Shown: one piece after another, positions 1 through 7,902 of the stretch
Numbering within the stretch: the stretch's first letter is position 1
How the letters are laid out: the number at the start of each line of letters is the position of its first letter
Source of the DNA: Fimbriimonadaceae bacterium
Lineage (GTDB): Bacteria; Armatimonadota; Fimbriimonadia; Fimbriimonadales; Fimbriimonadaceae
Direction: 5' to 3'
DNA length: 64,000 nt
Assembly: GCA_022843485.1 (NCBI GenBank)
Contig: JALHNM010000001.1
Coordinates: forward strand, 124,001-188,000
Notes under the pieces: generated by a model
What the model was told of the DNA's origin: nothing
Database searches by the model: none
What the model saw: the letters and a program-made list of their open reading frames with translations, nothing else
Position numbers and translations under genes: made by a program

Positions 1-122
1 TAGACGAAGGCGACGATGACCTCGGCGGCGGCGGCGGCGGCCTCGGCGAGCGCGGTGTGGTCGGAGAGCCGAAGGTCGCGGCGGATCCAGCAGAGGGCGC
101 GACGGTAGGTGGCCTCGGGCAT
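1..122 (-). CDS. DNA photolyase / cryptochrome family, N-terminal fragment
   Basis: An open minus-strand frame begins at ATG 122-120 and runs off the left edge after 40 codons. It reads ALCWIRRDLRLSDHTALAEA around residues 9-28 and then EVIVAFV. This matches the first strand and helix of the photolyase alpha/beta antenna domain (family pattern: W-[FI]-R-R-D-L-R-L-x-D-N/H-x-A-L). Photolyases repair UV pyrimidine dimers using FADH- and an antenna chromophore. The fragment cannot separate a CPD photolyase from a 6-4 photolyase or a cryptochrome. AGGTG lies about 7 nt before the ATG. A six-alanine run follows the motif. The gene is cut by the window, not broken. Confidence 0.72.
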   Translation of the reverse strand, partial: MPEATYRRALCWIRRDLRLSDHTALAEAAAAAAEVIVAFV

Positions 123-178
123 GGGCACCTGGTGCTACGGGAGGGGCGGGCGGGCGTCGTCGCGGTCCTTGGGGCGCG

Positions 179-1276
179 TCAAGGGGTGGGTGACCAGTGC
201 CAGCGGGGCCAGTCTTCGATCTTGCGCGTGCCGTCGACTAGGTCGGCGAGGAAGCGGCCCATCCACGGTCCGAACTTGAAGCCGTGGCCGCTGCAGGTAC
301 TGGCGAGGAGGGTCTGGTCGCCGAGCCAGCCGATTTTGAAGTCGTCGTTCGGGGCGAGAGTGTAGAGACAAGCCCCGGACTCGACGATCTCTGGGTTCTT
401 GACGTCGAACCGGCGGGTGGCGGCCTCTTTGATGGCGGCGAGGGCCTTGCGGTCCGGGGCGCGGGTCGGATTCTTGGGGTCGGTCTCGGGGCCCGGGGGG
501 TGGTAGCCGATCTTAAAGTCGCCTCGGCCCTGCTCGGAGGGGAACCCGTAGCTATGGTCGCCGAACCCCTCGATCCAGACCGGACCGGAGTGCGTTCCGC
601 GGACGTACCCAAACGTCTGGAGCGTCACCTGGAGGCGGTCGCCCGGACGGGCGCTGGAGGCACCGTAGACCGCGGAGGCCTCGGATGGGGATTGCACCTT
701 AGTGGCCCACTCCGTGACCCAGGCGCCGGCGGTTACGACCACGCGATCGTGGCCTTCGGGGGCTTGACCCGGGGAAACTCGGCGGGTCTCGAACTGCGCA
801 CCGGAGGCGAGTGCGAGCTTGGCCGTCTCCTCGAGGACGGCGGGGACGTCGGCCCAGCCCGCGTCCATCGTGTGGACGGCGACCTCGTCGGGCTCAAGGC
901 GCATCTGGGGGTGTACGGCCTTCACATCGGCGGGCCCGAGGACACGATGGGGCACCTTGAGTTCCGAGAGCACGGCGACCTCTTGTTGCACTTCGTCCTC
1001 GTGCCGGGGGCCGACGTAGAGGAGCCCGACGCTGTGGACGAGGCGCTTGCCCGAGGCCATCTCGAGCTCTTGCCAAAGCTGGTGGCCTTCCAAGAGGACC
1101 TCGGTGTAGAGGCGGTCGGGGTAGGCCTGACGGACGATCCGTGACCGGCCGACGCTGCTCCCCAGCTTCGTGCCGGGCTCGTGCTGCTCGTAGACGGTGA
1201 CCCCGTGCCCGCGCTCGGCAAGGGCTCGGGCGGTCGAGAGCCCCATGATCCCCCCTCCGACGACGGCGACCTTCAT
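179..1276 (-). CDS. Sarcosine oxidase / N-methyl amino acid oxidase family flavoprotein
   Basis: A 365-residue FAD-dependent amine oxidase of the monomeric sarcosine oxidase (MSOX/SolA) family, about the usual length. The N-terminus has the FAD-binding Rossmann motif VAVVGGGIMGLSTARAL (residues 3-19) with Glu near 30 for the ribose. The C-terminal half carries ESGACLYTLAPNDDFKIGW; the Cys in C-x-Y-x-x-x-P sits where MSOX binds FAD covalently. Expected chemistry is oxidative demethylation or deamination of an N-methyl or cyclic amino acid with O2, giving H2O2; the substrate cannot be told from sequence. A possible -10 (TAAAAG) lies 11 nt before the ATG. It ends 57 bp before the photolyase start on the same strand. 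Confidence 0.85.
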   Translation of the reverse strand: MKVAVVGGGIMGLSTARALAERGHGVTVYEQHEPGTKLGSSVGRSRIVRQAYPDRLYTEVLLEGHQLWQELEMASGKRLVHSVGLLYVGPRHEDEVQQEVAVLSELKVPHRVLGPADVKAVHPQMRLEPDEVAVHTMDAGWADVPAVLEETAKLALASGAQFETRRVSPGQAPEGHDRVVVTAGAWVTEWATKVQSPSEASAVYGASSARPGDRLQVTLQTFGYVRGTHSGPVWIEGFGDHSYGFPSEQGRGDFKIGYHPPGPETDPKNPTRAPDRKALAAIKEAATRRFDVKNPEIVESGACLYTLAPNDDFKIGWLGDQTLLASTCSGHGFKFGPWMGRFLADLVDGTRKIEDWPRWHWSPTP

Positions 1277-1290
1277 CGTTGCCCTGACTT

Positions 1291-2730
1291 TTACCAGAAA
1301 ACGTCGGCTGGGGGCCAGAAGGCGAGGGCCGCTGCCCCGTGGAGACCGGCGTCAGGTCCGTAGGGGCTGGGCTCGGCGAGGGGACGGACTGCGGGGTGGT
1401 CGGCGACTCGGAGCCCGACCCCGCCGGCGAGGACGACGGTCTCCGGGAGGACCACGTCGCGGAGGAGCGTGACGACGGTGGCGACGAGTCGGGCGACCCG
1501 TGCCCGCGCGTCAGCGTCGTCCCACCATCCCTCGCGGCGTGTCACTTCCCGGAGGGCCTCCTCTACGGTCGCGCCCTCGAACAGCGGCAGGTCGTTAACG
1601 CGGGGGTAGTCCCCGTTCGGGTTTGTGACGAGGCGGCCACGGACGACGAGCCCGGCCCCGACGCCAGTTCCGAGGGCCAGGGTGAGGGTCGTGCGGCCGA
1701 CGTGCCTCGGGTGGCACGCGTGGCCCCAAGCGGTGGCGAGGCCGTCGTTGAGCCCATAGATGGGGGCGCCGCAGGCCTCGGCTAGCCGCTCGTAGCCGAC
1801 GTTCTCCCCGATCGTGCCCTTTGTCGAGACGATGGCTTGGTCGGCGGGTCGCAGCACGCCCCCGGTCGAGAGCGCGACCCTTGTGACACTGTGGCGCTTG
1901 GCCCTTTCCGCCATCCAATCGATGCGACTCTGGTTCCCTAGGGGAACGGCGATGCTCTCGCTTTCCACCAAACGGTGGTCTCGGTCGAAGAGGCCGAAAC
2001 GAAGCCACGTCCCGCCTATATCGAAGGCGGCGATCGGGCCAGTCGGGCGGGTCGCGGCGGAGAGGAACCGGGCAGTCGTGCGGACGGGGTCGTTCAGGGC
2101 GGCACCGACGACGACGGCGGACGCGCCGATCATGAGGGCATGGCGGAGGTCTTCGGGGCTCGAGTACCGGCCTTCGGCAAGCACGGGGAGGCGGGTGGAC
2201 TCGAGGAACGACGCGAGCGTCGCAAGATCGGGTCCGGGCGTCCCGCTGGACTCAGCGGTGTAGCCGGCCAAGGTCGTCGACGCGAGGTCGCACCCCGACT
2301 CTTCGGCGTAGCGGAGGCTCTCTACCGTATCGCAATCGGCGAGCGCGAGGCGCCCGGATCGGTGGATGAAGGCGACGAGGTCTGCTAGCTTGACGCCTCC
2401 AGGCCTCGGCCGCGCCGTCGCATCGAGCGCCACGACTTCGCACCCAGCATTGATAACTTCTTCAACCTCTTGGTGAGTAGGGGTGATGTAGACGTCGCTG
2501 CTCGGAAAACGAGCCTTGATTAACCCGATGGTTAGGCATGGGCGGCTCTGGCGTACGGCTTGGATCGAGTCGCCGCCCTCGAGCCGCAGGGCCTTGACAC
2601 CCTGGTCGAGGGATGCGTGGGCCAGCTTCACGATCGTGTCCGGGTCGCCAAGGGGCGATCCCGGCGAGGCTTGTACGCTGGCCACGAGCGGGCACACACG
2701 GAAGGCGGCGAGGAGTCCGTCCCGGGTCAT
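1291..2730 (-). CDS. NanE-NanK fusion: ManNAc-6-phosphate 2-epimerase plus ROK-family kinase
   Basis: Two domains are joined in 479 residues. Residues 1-225 are a NanE TIM barrel: LIKARFPSSDVYITPT carries the expected catalytic Lys, and LAEGRYSSPEDL the Glu, followed by the phosphate-binding GASAVVVGAAL. Residues 231-479 are a ROK-type sugar kinase with the ATP phosphate loop AAFDIGGTWLRFGLFD, the catalytic Asp in GLNDGLATAWG, and LALGTGVGAGLV. Together they would phosphorylate N-acetylmannosamine and epimerise the product to GlcNAc-6-P, linking sialic acid or ManNAc catabolism to amino-sugar metabolism. The usual ROK zinc motif (CxCGxxGCxE) is missing; NPNGDYPRVNDLPLFEG occupies that place. 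It starts 6 bp after the upstream glycosylase gene ends. No other nan gene is nearby, so the substrate is inferred. Confidence 0.85.
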   Translation of the reverse strand: MTRDGLLAAFRVCPLVASVQASPGSPLGDPDTIVKLAHASLDQGVKALRLEGGDSIQAVRQSRPCLTIGLIKARFPSSDVYITPTHQEVEEVINAGCEVVALDATARPRPGGVKLADLVAFIHRSGRLALADCDTVESLRYAEESGCDLASTTLAGYTAESSGTPGPDLATLASFLESTRLPVLAEGRYSSPEDLRHALMIGASAVVVGAALNDPVRTTARFLSAATRPTGPIAAFDIGGTWLRFGLFDRDHRLVESESIAVPLGNQSRIDWMAERAKRHSVTRVALSTGGVLRPADQAIVSTKGTIGENVGYERLAEACGAPIYGLNDGLATAWGHACHPRHVGRTTLTLALGTGVGAGLVVRGRLVTNPNGDYPRVNDLPLFEGATVEEALREVTRREGWWDDADARARVARLVATVVTLLRDVVLPETVVLAGGVGLRVADHPAVRPLAEPSPYGPDAGLHGAAALAFWPPADVFW

Positions 2731-2736
2731 CCGCCT

Positions 2737-3423
2737 TCAGAGCTCCAGGGCGGGTTGAAGACCGGGCGAGCCCTCGCCCGACTCGACTGAGGACGTGCGG
2801 CCTTCGCGGAGCCGGGTCGCCGCCTCCCACGCCTTGGCGATGTCGGCGACGAGGAGCGAAAAACCGCCGTCGGACGACGCCCCCGCGTTGCGCAGGATGT
2901 AGGCCGGGTGGAGGGTCGCGATGGCGGTGCGGGCGAACTCGCAAGGGAAGTAGCGCCCCCGCTCGACGGTGATCTTGAAGTCCCGCTTGATGAGGTTCTT
3001 GGCCGATGGCGCGCCGACGCAGAGCACGACCTCCGGCCCGATCGCGGCCAGTTGGGGGACGAGCCACTGGCGACAGGCGAGGGTCTCGGAATCGGTCGGA
3101 GGGCGGTTGACGGGGCGGCCGGTCGACCAATCGCACGCGCGGCACTTTACCGTGTTGCAGATGTAGACCTTCGTGCGGTCGAGGCCACACTCGGCAAGTG
3201 CCCGATCCAGCAGCTTCCCGGCGCGGCCGACGAACGGGCGACCGGTCTTATCCTCCTCTTCGCCCGGGCCCTCGCCGACGAGGACGAGCGGGGAATCTGG
3301 TGCACCCTCCCCGAAGACGACGTTCGAGCGGCGTTCGGCCAGCCCACAGGCAGTGCACCCGAGGGCACCGGTGCGAACTGTTTCGAGGTCAGGTCGAGAG
3401 GCGACGAGCGAAACGGGCGTCAT
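2737..3423 (-). CDS. Family 4 (Fe-S) uracil-DNA glycosylase
   Basis: A 228-residue type-4 UDG that removes uracil from DNA after cytosine deamination and starts base-excision repair. Cys23 and Cys26 (CTACGL) and two further cysteines in the KCRACDW...LACRQWL stretch are positioned to hold the 4Fe-4S cluster. The water-activating motif is GEGPGEEEDKTGRPFVGRAG (from about residue 50), and the leucine-loop motif is HPAYILR. About ten extra residues lie between the third and fourth cluster cysteines (ACDWSTGRPV) compared with the typical KCRPPGNR form. It probably shares a transcript with the NanE-NanK gene 6 bp downstream. Confidence 0.9.
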   Translation of the reverse strand: MTPVSLVASRPDLETVRTGALGCTACGLAERRSNVVFGEGAPDSPLVLVGEGPGEEEDKTGRPFVGRAGKLLDRALAECGLDRTKVYICNTVKCRACDWSTGRPVNRPPTDSETLACRQWLVPQLAAIGPEVVLCVGAPSAKNLIKRDFKITVERGRYFPCEFARTAIATLHPAYILRNAGASSDGGFSLLVADIAKAWEAATRLREGRTSSVESGEGSPGLQPALEL

Positions 3424-3489
3424 CCGATGACCATCATGACGTTCGGGACCCTGGGAAGGACGGACGGCGAGCGGGGGAGTTTTCCACTT

Positions 3490-3984
3490 TCACCCTGCGT
3501 CGATCACGGCCCGGAGGAGGTCGTAGCTTTGCAAGAGGTCTTGGGGGATCACCCGGACGTCTCCCACCGTTCCCATAAAGTTGGTATCGCCCGTCCAACG
3601 GGGGACGACGTGCCAGTGGACATGGATCGGAATACCGGCCCCGGCCGCACGACCCATGTTCACGCCGATGTTGTAACCATCTGGTGCGAACACTTGACGC
3701 GTCCAAAGAATCGATGCCTTGACCAACTGGTTGATCTCCAGAAGTTCCCTGTCGTCCAGGTCAGGAATGTCGGCGACTTGGCGGTAGGGAGCGATGAGGA
3801 GGTGTCCGCTCGTGTAGGGGAAGGCGTTCATCATCACGAACGCGGTCTTCCCACGGTAGAGGATCAGGTTCTTGCGGTCTTCGTTCTCCGCGGGGAGGTC
3901 GAGGAAGATGTTCCCGGTCGCGTTCTGGCGGTCGGCGTTCTGGACGTACTCGAACCTCCAGGGGGCGAAGAGGCGCTCGGACAC
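3490..3984 (-). CDS. HIT-family nucleotide hydrolase/phosphorylase
   Basis: A 164-residue histidine-triad protein. The triad HVHWHVVPR lies near residues 121-129, after the typical NMGRAAGAGIPIH stretch; an APWRFEYVQ N-terminus and MMNAFPYTSGHLLIAPYR precede it. This arrangement resembles the Ap4A phosphorylase-like / HIT-like branch common in bacteria. The triad His would form a nucleotidyl-enzyme intermediate on dinucleoside polyphosphates or AMP conjugates; the substrate is not known. The start is GTG at 3984. A -10-like TACCCT lies exactly 7 nt upstream with no Shine-Dalgarno, so the mRNA is probably leaderless. Confidence 0.9.
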   Translation of the reverse strand: MSERLFAPWRFEYVQNADRQNATGNIFLDLPAENEDRKNLILYRGKTAFVMMNAFPYTSGHLLIAPYRQVADIPDLDDRELLEINQLVKASILWTRQVFAPDGYNIGVNMGRAAGAGIPIHVHWHVVPRWTGDTNFMGTVGDVRVIPQDLLQSYDLLRAVIDAG

Positions 3985-3991
3985 GTCGGCC

Positions 3992-3997
3992 AGGGTA
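3992..3997 (-). promoter_or_regulatory. -10 element of a leaderless promoter (HIT gene)
   Basis: On the minus strand GGGTACCCT ends 7 nt before the GTG start. It fits the GGTANNNT pattern seen before many first genes in this window. No clear -35 is visible. Confidence 0.5.
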
Positions 3998-4023
3998 CCC
4001 GGCAGGGGAGACGGTTCCGCGGC

Positions 4024-4590
4024 TCACACGCCCTGAGCCATGAGGATCGCGTCGGCGACGTCCTTCATCGAGACCCGCTGGTTCATGGACTGCTGCTGGA
4101 TGCGCCGATAGGCTTCGCCCTCAGTGATCCCGTGTTGCACCATCAGGACGCCCTTGGCCTTCTCGATCGCCTTTCGGGCCTCGATCCGTTCGTTGAGGTC
4201 TGCGACCTGGCCCTTGAGGGCTTGGTTCTGCTCGAACCGGGCCCGGGCGACCTCGATCGCAGGTGCTAGGTCGACGGGCTTGAACGGCTTGACAAGGTAG
4301 CCGAAGACGCCCGCCTCTTTGGCCCGGTCGACCAAATCCTTGTCCGAGTAGGCGGTCAGCAGGACGGCGGGGGCGATCCCTTCCTCGGCAAGGGTCTGGG
4401 CGACGACGATGCCGTCCACGTTCGGCATCTTCACGTCCAGGACGCACAGGTCGGGGGATTGGGCCTTCGCGAGGTCGATGGCGGTCTGCCCGTCCTCGGC
4501 TTCGGCCACGACCTCGTACCCGAGGTTCTCGAGCATCTGGCGCAGGTCGAGTCGAATGATAGGGTCGTCGTCGGCGATGAGCACACGCAT
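4024..4590 (-). CDS. ANTAR-domain response regulator (AmiR/NasT type)
   Basis: A 188-residue two-domain regulator. Residues 1-120 are a receiver domain: acidic pocket ADDD (6-9), phospho-acceptor Asp52 in VLDVKMP, Thr in VLLTAYS and Lys in YLVKPFK. After a short coiled coil, the C-terminus is an ANTAR domain (AIEKAKGVLMVQHGITEGEA, then QQQSMNQRVSMKDVADAIL). ANTAR domains bind paired RNA hairpins and cause transcription antitermination, so phosphorylation probably controls readthrough in a target leader. No histidine kinase is adjacent. ATG 4590 is chosen over an in-frame ATG 38 codons upstream because the receiver fold begins here and GGAG lies just ahead. Confidence 0.93.
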   Translation of the reverse strand: MRVLIADDDPIIRLDLRQMLENLGYEVVAEAEDGQTAIDLAKAQSPDLCVLDVKMPNVDGIVVAQTLAEEGIAPAVLLTAYSDKDLVDRAKEAGVFGYLVKPFKPVDLAPAIEVARARFEQNQALKGQVADLNERIEARKAIEKAKGVLMVQHGITEGEAYRRIQQQSMNQRVSMKDVADAILMAQGV

Positions 4591-4689
4591 GGTCGTCTCC
4601 GGTCGGCGTCCGGCGGCGCTGCCAGGTGAGAGATCGTACCCGATGGGGTCTCTGCCGAGGGGCGACGGCCTTGTCGCGAGGAAAGGGGA

Positions 4690-4695
4690 TAGACT
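4690..4695 (+). promoter_or_regulatory. -10 element of a leaderless promoter (4703 operon)
   Basis: TAGACT ends 7 nt before ATG 4703, with no Shine-Dalgarno between. Initiation at the normal distance from the hexamer would start the RNA at the start codon itself. Confidence 0.5.
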
Positions 4696-4702
4696 CGCCC
4701 TC

Positions 4703-5620
4703 ATGACACCGACCTTGGCCGCGCTCCTGCGAGGTCCGATCGACTACGCCGGGCTGTACCCACCCGCCGAACTCTCGATGGCCCGGGCCGTCGACGAGTA
4801 CCTGCGGGCGATCCGCTCGGACGACGCCTGGATCGTCGACCGGTTCGTGTGCGGCGCCCCGCGCCTCACTGACCTCGTCGAAGCCCTCCCGGCGAGGGCG
4901 GACGAACCGGTCGGCGTGACGGTCGTGGGCACGCCGCTCTCGGCCGATCCCGGGCAGGCGGTCCGCCAAGACGCCGAAGCGATCCAGAGAGCGGCCCGGA
5001 GCGAGGCGATCGAGGTGTACGCGTTCGAAGTCCGTCTGGCACAAGGGGAGGCGACGAAAGCGGCGGCGGGTGCGCTCAAGCGACTGCCGAGCCTCATCGA
5101 GGACGAAGGGCTGGACCTCTACGTCGAAGTCGGTTGGGGAGAGGGGATGGTGGAGGCGATGCACGAGGTCGCCGCACAGATCGAGGGCGCCGGGTTCAAG
5201 GCCCGGACCGGAGGGGTCACGGCCGACGCCTTCCCTTCGACCGACGACCTCGCCCAGTTCCTCTCCGAAGCCGTGGCCCTGGAAGCCCCGTTCAAGTTCA
5301 CGGCGGGACTCCACGAGCCGATCCGGTACCGAGACGAGGCGCTCGGGGTGTGGCGGCACGGTTTCTTGAACGCGATGATGGCGGGGGCCCTGGCCCTAGC
5401 CCACGACCTGAGCCGGCGGGAGATCCAGACCCTCCTTGAGGTGACGGACCCGGGCGAGTTCTTCTTCGGCTCGGACGAGTGCAGCCTGGCCGGGCACCCG
5501 CTCACGCTCGAGGACATCGACGAGTTCTGGGACTTCTTCGGCGGGTTCGGGTCGTGTTCGATCGACGAGCCGCTCGCGGGGCTGCGACGACTGGGGCTCC
5601 TCGAGGGGGCGGGCGCGTGA
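4703..5620 (+). CDS. Conserved protein of unknown function, coupled to fumarylacetoacetase
   Basis: A 305-residue soluble protein that I cannot assign. It begins MTPTLAALLRGPIDYAGLYP and has no signal peptide or membrane segment. Conspicuous stretches are PPAELSMARAVDEYL, FKFTAGLHEPIRYRD (about residues 196-210) and GFLNAMMAGALALAH. The alternation of predicted strands and helices would suit an alpha/beta barrel, but no catalytic motif is recognisable. Its TGA overlaps the GTG of fahA in GTGA (5617-5620), so the two are translationally coupled. A role in tyrosine/homogentisate or another aromatic catabolic route is therefore an inference from context. ATG 4703 is chosen over upstream in-frame starts because of the -10 element 7 nt ahead and because the upstream extension lies antisense to the ANTAR gene's leader. 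Confidence 0.8.
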   Translation: MTPTLAALLRGPIDYAGLYPPAELSMARAVDEYLRAIRSDDAWIVDRFVCGAPRLTDLVEALPARADEPVGVTVVGTPLSADPGQAVRQDAEAIQRAARSEAIEVYAFEVRLAQGEATKAAAGALKRLPSLIEDEGLDLYVEVGWGEGMVEAMHEVAAQIEGAGFKARTGGVTADAFPSTDDLAQFLSEAVALEAPFKFTAGLHEPIRYRDEALGVWRHGFLNAMMAGALALAHDLSRREIQTLLEVTDPGEFFFGSDECSLAGHPLTLEDIDEFWDFFGGFGSCSIDEPLAGLRRLGLLEGAGA

Positions 5621-6876
5621 AGCCGTTCGTCGTCCCCGCCACGGCTCGGAGTTGGGTCGAGGTCAGCCCGGACTCGGACTTCCCTATCCAGAACCTCCCG
5701 TTCGGAGTGTGCACGGCGAAGGGTCGGGGTGAGTTCCTGGCCGTCCCGATCGGCGACCACGTGCTCGACCTGCTCGCTCTCGGGGAGGCGGGGCTCATCG
5801 ACGAGGAAGACTTCCCCATCCTCGACAGCTTCATCGAGCTGGACCGCGAGGGGCTAGGAACGTTGCGCCAGGCGGTCTTCGAACTCTTGCACGACGAGAA
5901 CGGGGCGCTGCGGGACAACAAGAAGCTGCGGGCCCACGCGCTCCTACCCACCGCCCAGGTGAAGCCACAGGTGCCGATCCCGCCGAACGCCTTCGTCGAC
6001 TTCTACTCCGGTATCCATCACGCGTCGAACGTCGGGCGGATGTTCCGGCCCGACCAGCCGCCGCTGCTGCCGAACTACCGGTGGCTGCCGATCGGCTACA
6101 ACGGCCGGGCCTCGAGCGTGGTCGCCTCCGGAACCCCGATCGTCCGGCCGAAGGGTCAGACTAAACCCCCCGACGCCGACGCGCCCACGTTCGGGCCGAC
6201 CAAGGCCCTCGACTTCGAGCTCGAGATGGGCTTCTACGTCGGACACGGGAACGAGATGGGCAAGCGGATCACGTGCTCGTCGGCCGAGGAGCACATGCTC
6301 GGGCTCGTGATCGTCAACGACTGGTCCGCGCGCGACGTCCAGACCTGGGAGTACCAGCCGCTCGGGCCGTTCCTGGCGAAGTCGTTCGCGACTTCGGTGA
6401 GCCCGTGGATCGTCACGCTGGACGCCCTCGAACCGTTCCGGGTCGAGGGGATGGCCCAAGACCCGCCTCCCCTCCCCCACCTTCGGCACCACGGCAAGCC
6501 GCACTTCGACGTCGTACTCGAGGTCTGGCTCCAGACCGCCAAGGCGAAGCGGCCCAGGCGGGTCGCGGTCTCGAACATGAGCCACCTCTACTGGTCGATC
6601 AGCCAGCAGCTCGCGCACCAGACGTCGAACGGGACCCCGGTCGAAGGCGGCGACCTCTACGCGAGCGGCACGATCAGCGGCCCGACCGAGGACGCCTGCG
6701 GCTCGATGCTCGAGGCGACCTGGAGGGGCCAGCGGCCGATCACGGTCGAGGAGACCGGCGAGACCCGGTCCTGGCTGGAGGACGGCGACACGCTCACCCT
6801 GCGGGCGTGGGCACAAGGCGACGGGTTCCGAGTCGGGTTTGGCGAGTGCTCGGGGACGGTAAAGCCCGCCGTCTAG
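5617..6876 (+). CDS. fahA: Fumarylacetoacetase
   Basis: A 419-residue fumarylacetoacetate hydrolase (EC 3.7.1.2) of full family length. It performs the last step of tyrosine/homogentisate degradation, giving fumarate and acetoacetate. The N-terminal domain shows the conserved DSDFPIQNLPFGVC. The catalytic domain has DFYSGIHHASNVGRMFRP (metal Asp and catalytic His), ELEMGFYVG (metal Glu pair), VNDWSARDVQTWEYQPLG (metal Asp) and FLAKSF (active-site Lys). The start is GTG 5617 inside the preceding gene's stop (GTGA). A longer frame upstream lies wholly inside that gene and has no family similarity. No maiA or hmgA homologue is in the window. Confidence 0.95.
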   Translation: MKPFVVPATARSWVEVSPDSDFPIQNLPFGVCTAKGRGEFLAVPIGDHVLDLLALGEAGLIDEEDFPILDSFIELDREGLGTLRQAVFELLHDENGALRDNKKLRAHALLPTAQVKPQVPIPPNAFVDFYSGIHHASNVGRMFRPDQPPLLPNYRWLPIGYNGRASSVVASGTPIVRPKGQTKPPDADAPTFGPTKALDFELEMGFYVGHGNEMGKRITCSSAEEHMLGLVIVNDWSARDVQTWEYQPLGPFLAKSFATSVSPWIVTLDALEPFRVEGMAQDPPPLPHLRHHGKPHFDVVLEVWLQTAKAKRPRRVAVSNMSHLYWSISQQLAHQTSNGTPVEGGDLYASGTISGPTEDACGSMLEATWRGQRPITVEETGETRSWLEDGDTLTLRAWAQGDGFRVGFGECSGTVKPAV

Positions 6877-6880
6877 CGGC

Positions 6881-7873
6881 TCACCAGAACCCGATCCCGA
6901 CCGTGACGACCGTGACCTGCCCGTCCACTTCGACGGCGATGGAGACCGTCGGTATGACAGAGACCTTGGCGATCTGACTCAAAGCCAGGGACTCGTCAAG
7001 GGTCATCCCTTCCACCGTCCACCGTTCGGCCCTGAGTTGGTCTCGGATGAGCCGTTGGGCGGTCGGCGACGCCTCGTTGAAAGGCTGGGAAATCGACGTC
7101 CCGCGCACGTCGACCTTGAGCGCGGAGCGGAGCGAATCGTTCAACGCCTGGGCCGCGGCCATCATCTCCCGCGCGAGCGGTTCGGACTCCTTGTGGAGGA
7201 TCTCGAAAAGCTCGGACACGGCGGCGAACTGCTCGACCACGGTGCCCATTCGATGGAAGTGAACCTGTGCCTGCTCGAGACTCGACCAACGGCGACCTGA
7301 GTCGGATTGGCCCTTAGGAAGACTGGTCGATTCCACCTCCTCGCGGCCCACCTTCACCGGCCGCGTCGTCTCCAAGCGGTCTGTGTCGGGGTTCGAATAG
7401 ACGGTGCGCTTCCCCTTCGGTGACTCGATCTCGAACGTCAATGAAAGACCGAGGGACACCTGCGCTTCGGGTTTTCGGACGGCCGCGATGGCTCGGCGAT
7501 TCAACGAGCCGTCGAAGACGTTCAGGATGGCGCCGCGCACACCGTCCTCGGCACCAGCGATATCAACGACATTCTGTCCCCGGGCGGCCACGCTTCCGAT
7601 GTCTTTGAACAGCGCAGTGCGCCGCCTCATAAACTGTGGGTCGAAGACCGCGCGTGACACAACCGCCCACTGGCCGTTCCGCAGTCGGTAAACTGTGCCA
7701 AGATCGCCGAACTCCGGCTCCTCTTGAGCCATGACCTTGGAACAGGTCTCACGCCACTCGGTGACGGCCCTTGCGTCGTCGCCGACGTACAGGCTCTGCA
7801 GTCCGCTCGCGGTACTCGGAGTTTGCCAAGGGGCAGCGAAAAGCCCTGCGACTATAAGAAGGGTCGTCGTCAT
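6881..7873 (-). CDS. Secreted protein of unknown function
   Basis: A 330-residue protein with a short N-terminal signal sequence (MTTTLLIVAGLFAAPWQ) and no further membrane segment, so probably periplasmic or surface-exposed. No family is recognised. The middle part (about 190-260) is helical and polar (SSLEQAQVHFHRMGTVVEQF). The last 40 residues have alternating hydrophobics ending VTVVTVGIGFW; a C-terminal aromatic after amphipathic strands recalls outer-membrane beta-strand ends, but this is weak. It follows the frameshifted gene at 7903-8464 with 29 bp between, so they probably share the promoter at 8474-8503. Its tail faces fahA with a 4-bp gap. Codon choice is visibly less GC-biased than in neighbouring housekeeping genes. 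Confidence 0.7.
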   Translation of the reverse strand: MTTTLLIVAGLFAAPWQTPSTASGLQSLYVGDDARAVTEWRETCSKVMAQEEPEFGDLGTVYRLRNGQWAVVSRAVFDPQFMRRRTALFKDIGSVAARGQNVVDIAGAEDGVRGAILNVFDGSLNRRAIAAVRKPEAQVSLGLSLTFEIESPKGKRTVYSNPDTDRLETTRPVKVGREEVESTSLPKGQSDSGRRWSSLEQAQVHFHRMGTVVEQFAAVSELFEILHKESEPLAREMMAAAQALNDSLRSALKVDVRGTSISQPFNEASPTAQRLIRDQLRAERWTVEGMTLDESLALSQIAKVSVIPTVSIAVEVDGQVTVVTVGIGFW

Positions 7874-7902
7874 ATCCTACTACTCAGGCTGGAGTTCCTT
7901 CC

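Noticed and set aside
4121-5359. Long minus-strand frame over the ANTAR and 4703 genes
   Set aside because: Overlaps two supported genes in other frames, with antisense-like composition.
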